A DNA stretch of 64,000 nt from Thioclava dalianensis (lineage in GTDB: Bacteria > Pseudomonadota > Alphaproteobacteria > Rhodobacterales > Rhodobacteraceae), in contig NZ_JHEH01000010.1 of the NCBI RefSeq assembly GCF_000715505.1, positions 1-64,000 on the forward strand, given 5' to 3'. Shown here piece after piece: positions 1-8,775 of the stretch (position 1 is the stretch's first letter; each line of letters starts with the position of its first letter). The translations under genes were made by a program, and so were the position numbers. The notes below the pieces were generated by a model, which was not told where the DNA came from, made no database searches, and worked only from the letters and a program-made list of their open reading frames with translations.

Positions 1-457
1 CCCTGCTGTCCGGCGCGGCATGCGGGCGGGGCAGATATCCCTCGGGGGTGACGAGAAATCCACCCTCTTCGCGCAGGACACTGACCCGCGCGCCCATGGA
101 CAGCCCCATCACCTCGCCCCGCTTGATCGAGGCCTCGCGGTAGAGATGCGTGGCCCGCGCAGTCACGATATGGGTGGGCTCCAACATTGGCGCGGCCGCA
201 CCGGCCTCGATCCAGCCGCAATACCCATCCCACGCCGCCTGCACGAAGGCATGCGTCTCCAGCCGCTCGATCACCGTGATCGCCGCGCCAAACACAAGCT
301 GGCGGTCGCGCGGCCCATCGGGCGCGGGGCACAGATCACAGACAGGCACGGTGATCCACGCGGGCTCGCCGCGGGTGTAGCGCTCGGCCTCAACCGTATC
401 GCGCAGGCTCTCCAGCGCGACCCGGCCCGAAAACGGCATGCGCCGGCGGTCGCTCAT
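1..457 (-). CDS. NlpC/P60-family cell-wall hydrolase, N-terminal part (cut by window edge)
   Basis: Reading leftward from the ATG at 457 gives an open frame to the window edge, about 152 residues, beginning MSDRRRMPFSGRVALESLRD. The stretch DLCPAPDGPRDRQLVFGA followed by a second SH3-like segment (residues about 55-145) matches the bacterial SH3 pair that precedes the NlpC/P60 cysteine-peptidase domain in Rhodobacteraceae proteins. That catalytic domain would lie outside the window, so its Cys/His residues cannot be checked. The start codon overlaps the aminopeptidase stop (ATGA), so the two are translationally coupled. Family members cleave peptidoglycan stem peptides; a role with the aminopeptidase in muropeptide turnover is inference. 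Confidence 0.8.
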   Translation of the reverse strand, partial: MSDRRRMPFSGRVALESLRDTVEAERYTRGEPAWITVPVCDLCPAPDGPRDRQLVFGAAITVIERLETHAFVQAAWDGYCGWIEAGAAAPMLEPTHIVTARATHLYREASIKRGEVMGLSMGARVSVLREEGGFLVTPEGYLPRPHAAPDSR

Positions 458-1863
458 GCCAGCGCCTCGGGCAGTGCGGCAAAGATCGCCCGCGCCCCCT
501 GCCCCACACCGCCTTTGGGGCGCGCAGGCGCAGAGGCCGGTTGCCAGCCATAGATGTCGAAATGCGCAAACCGCGCCGTATCGGTCACAAAGCGGCGCAG
601 GAACAAGGCCGCCGTGATCGAGCCCGCCATGCCACCTGAGGGCGCGTTGTCGAGATCGGCAATGCCCGGCTCGATCTTGCTTTCATAGGGCGCCCAGAAC
701 GGCATGCGCCACAGCGGATCGGCCTGCGCGGTGCCCGCCTGCATGAGGGCCTGCGCGAGGGGGTCATCATCGGTGTAAAAGGGCGGCAGATCAGGCCCCA
801 GCGCCACACGGGCCGCCCCCGTCAGCGTTGCCATACAGATCATCAGGTCGGGCTTGTCCTCATCGGCCAGCGCCAGCGCATCCGCCAGAACAAGACGCCC
901 CTCGGCATCGGTATTGTTGACCTCGACGCTCAAGCCTTTGCGGCTGCGCAGGATATCGCCGGGCCGGAAGCTGTTGCCCGCCACCGCATTCTCCACCGCC
1001 GGGATCAGCACCCGCAGCCGGATCTTCGCGCCGGTCTGCATGATCATATGCGCGAGCCCCAGCACGGTGGCCGCCCCGCCCATATCTTTCTTCATCAGCC
1101 CCATCGAGGCTCCGGGCTTGAGGTTGAGCCCGCCCGTGTCGAAACACACCCCCTTGCCCACCAGCGTGAGCGCAGGCCCCGCATCGCCCCAGCGCAGATC
1201 GATCAGACGCGGCACGCTGGCAGCGGCGCGGCCCACGGCATGGATCATTGGGAAGTTCTGGGCCAACAGATCCTCTCCGGCGATCACCGAAACCTGCGCC
1301 TCATGGCGCTTGGCCAAGAGATGGACGGCGGCTTCAAGCGCATCGGGCGACATGTCAGAGGCGGGCGTGTTGATCAGATCGCGGGTCAGCGCCTCGGCCT
1401 CGGCCATCGCCTCAAGCTGGGCGCGATCCACCCCTTCCGGGCAGACCAGCCGCGCCTTGGGCGGGGCGGATTTGGCATAGCGCTCAAAGCGGTAGCCCGC
1501 GAGCAGCCAGCCAAGACAGAGCGCGTGCAGATCCAGATCCGGCGGTATATCGGCCAGCGCCCATGCCCCTTCGGCCAAGAGCGGCACGGCTTTGGCCAGC
1601 GCGAACCGGTCACGGCTACGGGCCTGCGCATCCCCCACGCCCAGCAAGGCGGCGGCAACGCCCTCCGGTCCGGGCAGCAGGCACAACGCCCCGGCCCCGG
1701 CGCCAAACCCCTGCGCCTTCGCAAACGCGGCCTGCGCCTTTGGCAAGGCGTCGAGACGCGCGGCGAGCGTATCGGATGACACGAGATGCAGCAAACGCGA
1801 GGCCCCGCCCGCTTCAGCAAAACGCATTTCGGGACGGGCGGCGAGAAACTCAAAGTCAGGCAT
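454..1863 (-). CDS. M17 leucyl aminopeptidase family protein
   Basis: A 469-residue cytosolic metallo-aminopeptidase that removes N-terminal residues from peptides. The M17 signature NTDAEGRLVLAD is intact, and the metal/active-site segment GKGVCFDTGGLNLKPG lies about 80 residues before it. Length is slightly below the roughly 480-500 residues common for the family because the N-terminal domain is short. It is the upstream gene of a two-gene leftward unit with the NlpC/P60 hydrolase at 457. No strong promoter was identified in the 60 bases upstream. Substrate preference cannot be read from the sequence. Confidence 0.93.
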   Translation of the reverse strand: MPDFEFLAARPEMRFAEAGGASRLLHLVSSDTLAARLDALPKAQAAFAKAQGFGAGAGALCLLPGPEGVAAALLGVGDAQARSRDRFALAKAVPLLAEGAWALADIPPDLDLHALCLGWLLAGYRFERYAKSAPPKARLVCPEGVDRAQLEAMAEAEALTRDLINTPASDMSPDALEAAVHLLAKRHEAQVSVIAGEDLLAQNFPMIHAVGRAAASVPRLIDLRWGDAGPALTLVGKGVCFDTGGLNLKPGASMGLMKKDMGGAATVLGLAHMIMQTGAKIRLRVLIPAVENAVAGNSFRPGDILRSRKGLSVEVNNTDAEGRLVLADALALADEDKPDLMICMATLTGAARVALGPDLPPFYTDDDPLAQALMQAGTAQADPLWRMPFWAPYESKIEPGIADLDNAPSGGMAGSITAALFLRRFVTDTARFAHFDIYGWQPASAPARPKGGVGQGARAIFAALPEALA

Positions 1864-1925
1864 GGCAGATCCTTGCGGAGGGGAAGCGCGCGCAGCCTAG
1901 CGCGCCCAGCCCTGCCTGCAAGGGA

Positions 1926-2306
1926 TTACAGCCGAAGATCGCCCAGATCCCAGACTTCAGTCAGGGAGCGATCCGCGACCCGCATCAGCCGCGCCAAAAC
2001 CGCCGCCTGCGCGGTGCCATCCCCAGAGGCGATACAATTTAACAGATCGCGCGCCACGACCACCATCGAGGTGAGCCCGACCTGATCGGCCAGATCCTCC
2101 ATATGGCTCAGTCGCTCGGTCAGTTGCGCCCTGTCGCCACAGGCCGCGGCCGTCTCGATCCCGACAAGCGTTTCGGCCAGATCTTCCATCGCGAGCGAGA
2201 TCACCCGCTCTGCACCACGCTCGCCCAGCTCGGCATAAAGCACCACGATTCGGGCGGGATCGAGCCCGCTTATTTCGTCACATGTAAGGTGAGACACCTG
2301 TGCCAT
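1926..2306 (-). CDS. small acidic helical protein, unknown function
   Basis: A 126-residue acidic protein rich in Ala, Leu, Asp and Glu with predicted all-helical character; no signal peptide or membrane segment. It has the feel of a four-helix bundle such as an Hpt-like domain, but no phosphorylatable HxxKG motif is present, so that idea is not supported. It lies alone between the aminopeptidase and the divergent carbonic anhydrase. I do not recognise a named family. Coding quality (strong GC bias at third positions and no competing frame) supports a real gene. Confidence 0.7.
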   Translation of the reverse strand: MAQVSHLTCDEISGLDPARIVVLYAELGERGAERVISLAMEDLAETLVGIETAAACGDRAQLTERLSHMEDLADQVGLTSMVVVARDLLNCIASGDGTAQAAVLARLMRVADRSLTEVWDLGDLRL

Positions 2307-2475
2307 CGCGACACCCCCTTCATATCCCCAATCAACTGCTGATCCCCACCAGCAGCGCGATCATGACATTGAGACATCAAGAAAGAGTTATATGCGGCCG
2401 GAAAAATCTCGTATCTAGGTACGTCTCGCGCTATCTGACGGATCACACGGTGAGCAACCGAAACGCGAGGGATCT

Positions 2476-3126
2476 ATGAGAGAGCATGTCAAACCGCTTC
2501 CGACTTACCTTGTCAGCCGCTATCAGGGCTGGCACGCCACGTCCTATGCCGAAAACCGCGCTTGGTATCGCAGATTAGCAGATGAAGGGCAGCGGCCGCG
2601 CTCGATGATCATCGCGTGTTGCGATTCGCGGGTGCATGTCAGCTCCATGTTCGGAGCCGATCAGGGCGAGTTCTTCATCCACCGCAACATCGCCAATCTG
2701 GTGCCTGCCTTCACGCCCGACGGCGATCATCACGGCACCTCGGCGGCGGTGGAATATGCCGTCCAGAGCCTGAAGGTCGCGCATCTGATCGTGCTGGGCC
2801 ATTCCAATTGCGGTGGCGTGGCAGGCTGTCATGCGATGTGCGCGGGGCAGGCCCCCGATCTGGAGGAGAAAAGTTCCTTCACCGGTACATGGCTCAACAT
2901 CCTGCGTCCGGGCTATGAACGTGTGCTCGAACGGGCGCCCGCAGATCCGGTGACCGAGCTGGAGCGCGAAGCGGTTAAAGTCAGCCTCGAAAACCTGATG
3001 ACCTTCCCCTTCGTGCGCGAGGCGCTGGATGCCGAGCGGATGACGCTGCACGGGCTGCGCCACGAAATCGGTGAGGGCACGCTGGAGCAATATGTCTCGT
3101 CGAGCGATCAGTTCGAGCCGCTCTAA
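2476..3126 (+). CDS. beta-class carbonic anhydrase
   Basis: A 216-residue zinc enzyme interconverting CO2 and bicarbonate in the cytosol. Zinc/active-site residues are visible: ACCDSRV (Cys48, Asp50, Arg52) and GHSNCGG (His109, Cys112). Length matches the family. It is transcribed away from the small helical protein gene; the 169-base gap between them contains an AT-rich stretch (about 2363-2395) that could hold a promoter, but the -35/-10 spacing is poor. Downstream is an unrelated small gene, so it is probably monocistronic. Confidence 0.95.
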   Translation: MREHVKPLPTYLVSRYQGWHATSYAENRAWYRRLADEGQRPRSMIIACCDSRVHVSSMFGADQGEFFIHRNIANLVPAFTPDGDHHGTSAAVEYAVQSLKVAHLIVLGHSNCGGVAGCHAMCAGQAPDLEEKSSFTGTWLNILRPGYERVLERAPADPVTELEREAVKVSLENLMTFPFVREALDAERMTLHGLRHEIGEGTLEQYVSSSDQFEPL

Positions 3127-3176
3127 ATCGCGTGGGCGGGGCGAACCTGTTCATCAGACGTTAAGCTTGGCCGCGC

Positions 3177-3668
3177 ATGCTGCCGGGCATGATGAAACAT
3201 CTCTCCGTTACCCTCCAACTGCCGCTCGATCTTATTGAGCTGATCGACGCGCAGGCCCGATCCGAGGAAATTCCGCCCGCGGAAGTGATGCGGCGCGCGC
3301 TGCGCGCCGCACTCGCCCCCGAGCCCAGTTTCGACTTGATCAACCGCGCCGCGATGTCCCCAGAGGATGCGGCATTGCAAAGCGCGTTGTCGGTGGCATC
3401 GGGTTGGCTCGATCTGCAAAATCGTCTGGGTCAGGCGGGTTATGTGCTGCGCTTGGGCGTGGCGGGCGATCTGGGGCGGCTTGCGCTGCATGACCGCACC
3501 AGCCTGCAATTCCTGACCGCGCTCGACGAGATTGGCCCAACGATGGACGATCTCGCCTTGCGGTTTCGCGCGCCCTTTCCCGGCATTGCCGCCCAGCCGG
3601 GCGCACGCCCACCACAGACACCCCGGATCCTACCGGCATGGCTGCGCGGGCGGCGCGACAGTGCTTAG
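3177..3668 (+). CDS. hypothetical protein with ribbon-helix-helix-like N-terminus
   Basis: A 163-residue protein of unknown function. The first 45 residues (SVTLQLPLDLIELIDAQARS followed by a basic helix) resemble a ribbon-helix-helix or CopG-type DNA-binding fold, seen by eye only. The remainder is helical, ending in a proline/arginine-rich tail. In-frame ATGs at 3177, 3189 and 3192 compete and none has a clear Shine-Dalgarno, so the start is uncertain. Its stop overlaps the stop of the convergent DUF4139 gene by four bases. If it is a transcription factor, its targets are unknown. Confidence 0.6.
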   Translation: MLPGMMKHLSVTLQLPLDLIELIDAQARSEEIPPAEVMRRALRAALAPEPSFDLINRAAMSPEDAALQSALSVASGWLDLQNRLGQAGYVLRLGVAGDLGRLALHDRTSLQFLTALDEIGPTMDDLALRFRAPFPGIAAQPGARPPQTPRILPAWLRGRRDSA

Positions 3669-5263
3669 CGCAGCACCTGATCGGCAGGCCAGGTCAGCAC
3701 GGTTTCGCTGCGCAGCTCTTTCTCGGCACCGGCAGGCAGATCGAAGCGCCACGCGACGACGCCGCGTTTATCGCCATACTCCGTCGTCTCGGGTTTCGGC
3801 GAGAACGACGTCGAGACTTTCAGATCGTCCTGTTCCGAATAGGGCACCCGGTCGATCACGCGCATCGGCCAATCGGTCTGGGTCAGGTTCTTCACCGTGA
3901 TCTGCACCACCTCGCGCCGCTCGTTGGATTTCGAGATGATGCCCCGATCCCCCTCGCTTGTATCCGGCTCGGTCCGGCTCAGGCGCAGCCCCTCGATCGC
4001 ACCGAAGCCAAGATGCAGATCGTCTCCGGCAGCGATCATCGGCAATTGGGTCTGACCGACCAGAGCGCCGCCCACAAAGAGGGTCGCGGGACCCGGCAGC
4101 AGGATCTCTCCGGTCGCGTTCTTGCCCTCGGCCACGCGGTAGGCCTGCGGATCTGACAGCGGGGCGGCCTCTGCGATCACCTCGACCGGCAGCACCTTGT
4201 CATCAAGCTTGAGGCGAAGATCATCGACCCCGTCGCGCAGATCGACCTTGCTGGGATAGTGATAGGTCACCGTCTCGCCCTGCATCTGCAACTTCGCCGT
4301 ACCAGAGAAGGCCGCCTCCATCATCGGCGCAGGCGCGCCCGCCATATCGGCCACGCGCGCATTGCTTTTGGCCAGCGGCATCACCGGTCTGGGCGGGCCG
4401 CTGCTGACCTGCCGGGGATAGACCTCGGAGGGCGCGGATTGCGCACCGGGACGCGCGGTCGAGAGCGTCAGATCGACATCGCGCCAATCCTCACCCGAGG
4501 ATTGATGCACCGAGACATAGCGTGTCATGTCGAGCTTGCCCGCCGCGCGATCCAGCCGCAGATCATAGGTCGGCTGCCATCCCGCATTATCGACGAAAGA
4601 GGTGATCGTGAGCGTGCCGGAGCCCTGCACCATGGCGCGCAGCACGTCGTGATCCTTGGCGGGGTTCTCCAGCGCATCAAGCGCCGCCTGCGCCTGTTTG
4701 ACGGCCTTCTCCTGCGGGTCGAGCGCCTCGCGGGCGCGGCGCGCATCGGCCTCGGCGGCAATCGCGCGTTCCGAGGCGGCAAGGATCTGATCGCCCACCA
4801 CCTGCGCGATCGCCTGCAGCTGGCTTGGATCGCTCACCTGCGTGCCAGCGCCCTTGAGGAAGGTGATCTGATCGCGCGCGGCCTGCGCCTTGGCCTCGAT
4901 CGTGGCGACCTGATCCTTGGCATTGGCCAGCGCCTCGCGGGCCTGTGCCAACCGCTCACGGGCGGCCTTGATCGGCGCGCTGTCGACCTTTGCAAGCGCG
5001 GGCGCGCGGCCATCGATCAGGCTCACAGCTCCAACGCTCACCCCATCGCCCGAGACCCGCAGGCTCGAGATATCTGTGCCTTTGGGCAAGCCCGGCACCA
5101 GCACCTCATTGGTGCCGGAAGGCCCTGTGATCTGAACCTGCCGTACAACCTGCGCGCCCTGCGGGAACAGGGTGACGGAGTTGATCGTGGCGGGTGCCTC
5201 GATCGTATCGGCCAGAGCGGGGCACGCACCAAGAAGCAGTGCGGCGGTCAGGGTGATACGCAT
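3665..5263 (-). CDS. secreted DUF4139 (mucoidy-inhibitor MuiA-like) protein
   Basis: A 532-residue exported protein with a Sec signal peptide (MRITLTAALLLGACPALADT). Residues about 25-115 form the DUF4140-like N-terminal beta region (GTNEVLVPGLPKGTDISSL), residues about 80-200 are a long Ala/Gln/Glu-rich coiled coil, and the rest is the DUF4139 beta domain (WQPTYDLRLD, YRVAEGKNATGEILLPGPAT). The family is widespread but of unknown molecular role, and the name comes from mucoid suppression in one system. It sits alone between convergent and divergent neighbours. Confidence 0.85.
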   Translation of the reverse strand: MRITLTAALLLGACPALADTIEAPATINSVTLFPQGAQVVRQVQITGPSGTNEVLVPGLPKGTDISSLRVSGDGVSVGAVSLIDGRAPALAKVDSAPIKAARERLAQAREALANAKDQVATIEAKAQAARDQITFLKGAGTQVSDPSQLQAIAQVVGDQILAASERAIAAEADARRAREALDPQEKAVKQAQAALDALENPAKDHDVLRAMVQGSGTLTITSFVDNAGWQPTYDLRLDRAAGKLDMTRYVSVHQSSGEDWRDVDLTLSTARPGAQSAPSEVYPRQVSSGPPRPVMPLAKSNARVADMAGAPAPMMEAAFSGTAKLQMQGETVTYHYPSKVDLRDGVDDLRLKLDDKVLPVEVIAEAAPLSDPQAYRVAEGKNATGEILLPGPATLFVGGALVGQTQLPMIAAGDDLHLGFGAIEGLRLSRTEPDTSEGDRGIISKSNERREVVQITVKNLTQTDWPMRVIDRVPYSEQDDLKVSTSFSPKPETTEYGDKRGVVAWRFDLPAGAEKELRSETVLTWPADQVLR

Positions 5264-5365
5264 GAAAGTCCTCCTTGAACGGTGCGCGCAGGTTGGCCCC
5301 GCGCGCGGTCAAGTGCAATGGCCCGGATGCGCCCGGCGCGCGCATCTCGGCGAAACCACGCTGGC

Positions 5366-5716
5366 TCAGGACTTGTCCGGGGCGATCAACGCACCCAGCG
5401 CCGCGATCTCCGCCGCGCCCGAGACGCGGCATTTCTCCTCGAAGGCGCGATAGGCCCTGAGCGCGGCCTCGCCGGTCTCGGTCAGCCCCGCCCCACCGCC
5501 GCGCGATCCGCCGCGCGTGCTGTGCACCAACGGGGCGCGAAAGGCGCTGTTCATCTCTTCGACAAGGTTCCAAGCGCGCTTGTAGCTCATTCCCATCGCG
5601 CGGCCCGCCGCCGAGATCGAGCCTTCCGCGGCGATCCGTTCCAGCAGCTCTGCCTTGCCCGGCCCCATCATCGCCTCGCCGAAATAGAGGCGCATCTTCA
5701 ATCGGGTCAGCTCCAT
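5366..5716 (-). CDS. ModE/LysR-type winged helix-turn-helix regulator (DNA-binding domain only)
   Basis: A 116-residue protein consisting of essentially one winged-helix domain: LLERIAAEGSISAAGRAMGM then SYKRAWNLVEEMNSAF and the wing GGSRGGGAGLTETGE. This is the ModE N-terminal type; the molybdate-binding TOBE domains of full-length ModE are absent. The start was placed at the ATG at 5716 (MELTRLKMRLYFG), preceded by GGAGGGG; a longer in-frame start at 5785 would add non-conserved residues. It is divergent from the MFS carrier at 5863, so local control of that gene is plausible. Confidence 0.82.
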   Translation of the reverse strand: MELTRLKMRLYFGEAMMGPGKAELLERIAAEGSISAAGRAMGMSYKRAWNLVEEMNSAFRAPLVHSTRGGSRGGGAGLTETGEAALRAYRAFEEKCRVSGAAEIAALGALIAPDKS

Positions 5717-5862
5717 CTCCCCTCCATGTCCCAGCGCGGATTGCGGGCCTGTCTGCATCCTGAAAGCGGGCGCAAAGCTTGGCAAGGCCTACGCCTCGCG
5801 CACGCCCCTTGCACTTGGCGCGACGCTCATGCAGCTTGGCGCCAGTTTTCACCGGAGCATTT

Positions 5863-7053
5863 ATGCGCGCGACCATTGCGGGCCTCGTGGCAGGCTATCT
5901 CCTCAGTCAATTCTACAGAACCTGCCTCGCGGTTCTCGCCCCCATTCTCAAGACCGAGATCGGGGTGAGCAGCAGTGATCTGGCGGTCTCGCTGGGCCTG
6001 TGGTTTGCGGCCTTCGCGCTGGTGCAGATCCCGGTCGGTGAGGCGCTGGACCGGATCGGCCCGCGCCGCACGGTCTCGGTGATGCTGGCGGTGGGCGGCG
6101 GTGCGGGCGCTGCGCTTTTCGCGATGGCGGAAGGGCCGATTGCGATCCATTTCGCGATGATCCTGATCGGGCTGGGCTGCGCGCCGATCCTTGTCGGGAG
6201 CTATTTCATCTACGCCCGTTCGTTCAAGCCTGCGCTGTTCAGCACGCTGGCGGCCTCGACGATGGGCGCGGGCTCTCTGGGCAACCTTGCGGGGGCCACG
6301 CCGCTCGCCACCGCTATCGATACGTTTGGCTGGCGTCCGACGCTCTGGGGGCTGGCCGTCATCACGCTGGGCGTGGCGCTGCTCATCGCGGTGTTTGCGC
6401 GCGATCCCGAGCGGGTCGTCCAGCCCGAGGGCCGACGCGGCACGGCGCTTGATGTGCTCAAACTGCCCGGCTTCTGGCTGCTCTTGCCGCTGACGCTCGC
6501 CAATTACGCCCCGGCGGCAGGCATTCGCGGAGCATGGGCCGGGTCGTATCTCAGCGATGTGTTTGGCGCCGATACGCAGCTGATTGGCCGGGTCACGCTG
6601 ATCATGGGGCTGGCAATGATTGCGGGCACCTTCGCATATGGTCCGGCGGATAGGCTATTGGGCAGCCTCAAACGGGTGATCGTGCTGGGCAATATCGTGA
6701 TGGCACTGGCGCTGGCGGGACTGTGGCTGATGCCCGACCAGTCGATCTTGCTGGCGACCGTTCTGCTGGCGCTGGTCGGATTTTTCGGGGCGTCCTTCCC
6801 GATCATCATGGCGCATGGCCGCAGCTTTTACCCGCCGCATCTGACCGGGCGCGGCGTGTCAGTGCATAACATGTTCTCGATCCTTGGCGTGGCGATCATG
6901 CAATTCGCCTCGCGCCCGGTCTTCGAGGCCGCCTCCGCCGGACACTCCCCGCAAACCGCCTACGGATTGCTGTTTGCCTTTTTCCTCGCGCCGGTCGCGA
7001 TCGGGTTGGGCTTTTATCTCTTTGCCCCCAGCCGGGGCGAGAGTTTAAACTAG
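5863..7053 (+). CDS. MFS transporter
   Basis: A 396-residue, roughly 12-helix major facilitator carrier. The motif A-type loop between helices 2 and 3 is visible (GEALDRIGPRRTV). The start at 5863 was chosen because GGAG lies 6-9 bases upstream and the first helix follows at once; an upstream in-frame ATG at 5779 adds a non-hydrophobic leader. Substrate is unknown. It is divergent from the ModE-like regulator, and the 146-base gap contains repeated CTTGGC elements. The next gene, a glycosyltransferase, starts only 10 bases downstream, so the two may be co-transcribed although their functions look unrelated. Confidence 0.85.
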   Translation: MRATIAGLVAGYLLSQFYRTCLAVLAPILKTEIGVSSSDLAVSLGLWFAAFALVQIPVGEALDRIGPRRTVSVMLAVGGGAGAALFAMAEGPIAIHFAMILIGLGCAPILVGSYFIYARSFKPALFSTLAASTMGAGSLGNLAGATPLATAIDTFGWRPTLWGLAVITLGVALLIAVFARDPERVVQPEGRRGTALDVLKLPGFWLLLPLTLANYAPAAGIRGAWAGSYLSDVFGADTQLIGRVTLIMGLAMIAGTFAYGPADRLLGSLKRVIVLGNIVMALALAGLWLMPDQSILLATVLLALVGFFGASFPIIMAHGRSFYPPHLTGRGVSVHNMFSILGVAIMQFASRPVFEAASAGHSPQTAYGLLFAFFLAPVAIGLGFYLFAPSRGESLN

Positions 7054-7062
7054 GGCCTCCTT

Positions 7063-8088
7063 ATGAAACAGATCGACGTCATAGCCCCCAATCTCAAGTG
7101 CCGCCTGTCGGGCGTGACGGCCACTGTCGTGCGGCTTGTGCCCTTGCAGGCCCGCATGATCGGGATCGTCGCCACCGGGCCGGGCCTGCCAGAGCACCTG
7201 CCCCATGTGCCTGTGTGGCGGCTGCCCTTCTTGCCGCGCCGCACCCGCGTATGGCATGCGCGGCGCAACACCGAGATGCTGCTGGGGCTGGTACTGCGCG
7301 ATCTGCTGCGGATGCGGCTGCGGCTGTTGTTCACCTCGGCCAGCCAGCGGCAGCATTCGGGCTATACGAAATGGCTGATCGGCAAGATGGACCGGATCGT
7401 TGCGACCTCCTCGCGCACCGCCTCCTATCTGGAGCGCGAGGCCGATGTCATCTTGCACGGCATCGACACGCAAAGCTTCACCCCCGCCCCGGATCGCATG
7501 GCCCTGCGCGCCCAGCTGGGTCTGCCCACGAAAGGTCTGCTGGTGGGGTGCTATGGCCGGATCCGCGCGCAGAAGGGCACCGATGCCTTTGTCGATGCGA
7601 TGATCGCAGCACTGCCCTCGCGTCCCGGCGTGACGGCGGTGGTGATGGGCCGCGCGGTGGGCGAGCATGCGCGGTTTCTGGGCGGGCTGAAGGAAAAGGT
7701 CGCGCAGGCGGGTCTTGCCGGGCGGATCCTGTTTCAACCCGAGGTCGACGTTGATCAGATGGCCGATTGGTACCGCGTGCTTGATCTATATGTCGCGCCG
7801 CAGCGCTGGGAGGGCTTTGGCCTGACCCCGATTGAGGCGATGGCTTGCGGCGTGCCGGTCGTGGCCACCCGTGTGGGCGCTTTCGAAGAGATCGTGACGC
7901 CTGAGACCGGTGCGCTGGTCGCGCCCGGAAAGCCTCAGGCGCTGGCCGAGGCCGCGGCGATGTTTCTTGACGACCCCGACCGGCTGGACGCGGCGCGCGA
8001 GGCCGCGCGTCTGCGCGCGCAATCCGCCTTTGCCCTCGAGCGCGAAGCCGAGGCGCTGGTAGCGATCTATCGCGAGATGCTGGCGTGA
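7063..8088 (+). CDS. GT4-family glycosyltransferase, LPS core (LpsB/LpcC-like)
   Basis: A 341-residue GT-B fold retaining glycosyltransferase. The N-terminus IDVIAPNLKCRLSGVTATVV resembles the rhizobial LPS-core mannosyltransferases LpsB/LpcC. The C-terminal donor-binding half carries the E-x7-E signature (EGFGLTPIEAMACGVPVVAT begins with the first Glu). It would act on the cytoplasmic face of the inner membrane during core oligosaccharide assembly. Its stop overlaps the GTG start of the next gene (GTGA), so the pair is translationally coupled. Donor sugar is inferred only by resemblance. Confidence 0.88.
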   Translation: MKQIDVIAPNLKCRLSGVTATVVRLVPLQARMIGIVATGPGLPEHLPHVPVWRLPFLPRRTRVWHARRNTEMLLGLVLRDLLRMRLRLLFTSASQRQHSGYTKWLIGKMDRIVATSSRTASYLEREADVILHGIDTQSFTPAPDRMALRAQLGLPTKGLLVGCYGRIRAQKGTDAFVDAMIAALPSRPGVTAVVMGRAVGEHARFLGGLKEKVAQAGLAGRILFQPEVDVDQMADWYRVLDLYVAPQRWEGFGLTPIEAMACGVPVVATRVGAFEEIVTPETGALVAPGKPQALAEAAAMFLDDPDRLDAAREAARLRAQSAFALEREAEALVAIYREMLA

Positions 8089-8699
8089 CGCGGCTGGGCT
8101 TTTTGATAGCGCGCAGCCTGCGGCGCGAGGCACCTCTGGCCACCCTCTCAGTCTCGCAAGACGCGCTTCTGGCCGAACTGCGCGGGAAATCCGTGGCGCT
8201 GGTGGGCAATGCCCGCGCACTGGCTGAGACGACGCAGGGCGCGCAGATCGACGCCCATGACGTCGTGATCCGCATCAACCGCGCGCCGATGCCCGATGCG
8301 CAAAGCCACGGGACGCGCACTGATTGGCTGGGGCTTGCGACCCGATTGCCGCAAGCCGACCGCAGCCGGATCGCGCCTGCGCGCATTTTGTGGATGAGCC
8401 ACAAGCGCAAGCGGCTGGATTGGCAAAGCGCCACAAGCCCCGGCTTCTACCTGCATCCGCTGAGCGCTTATCACGCGCTCAAATCCCGACTTGGCGCGCA
8501 GCCCACGACGGGGGCGATGCTGATCGACATGCTCGCAGGCTCTGCGCTGGCGCGGCTCGATCTCTACGGGTTCGACTTTTTCGCCTCGCGCTCGCTCTCG
8601 GGATCGCGCAGCGCCGAGAATGTGCCGCATGATTTCGCAGCCGAGGCGCAGATGGTCGAGGCCCTTATCGCCCGCGATTCCCGCATCATTCGGAACTGA
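8085..8699 (+). CDS. GT29 (sialyltransferase-like) family protein
   Basis: A 204-residue protein with the sialylmotif pattern of family GT29: a large motif GKSVALVGNARA with D-VVIRINRAPMP, then a small motif QPTTGAMLIDMLAG and LDLYGFDFFAS. The family is best known from animal sialyltransferases, with short bacterial members. No membrane anchor is evident. It starts at GTG 8085, overlapping the preceding glycosyltransferase stop, so it probably modifies the same glycan, most likely LPS core. Transfer of sialic acid is not proven; no sialic-acid synthesis genes are in the window. Confidence 0.75.
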   Translation: MTRLGFLIARSLRREAPLATLSVSQDALLAELRGKSVALVGNARALAETTQGAQIDAHDVVIRINRAPMPDAQSHGTRTDWLGLATRLPQADRSRIAPARILWMSHKRKRLDWQSATSPGFYLHPLSAYHALKSRLGAQPTTGAMLIDMLAGSALARLDLYGFDFFASRSLSGSRSAENVPHDFAAEAQMVEALIARDSRIIRN

Positions 8700-8775
8700 T
8701 CGGGCGCTCACCCCTTTCATTTTCTTGATGAAGGCGCTATCAGCGCCTCTGTTCTTTTTGGGCAAGGAGGTCCTA

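Noticed and set aside
1926-2306. Hpt phosphotransfer domain
   Set aside because: Helical and of suitable length, but without the HxxKG phospho-His motif.
2363-2393. Promoter-like ATGACA ... TTATAT before the carbonic anhydrase gene
   Set aside because: The spacing is 19 bases for the best -35 and 13 for the alternative, both poor, so no promoter is called.
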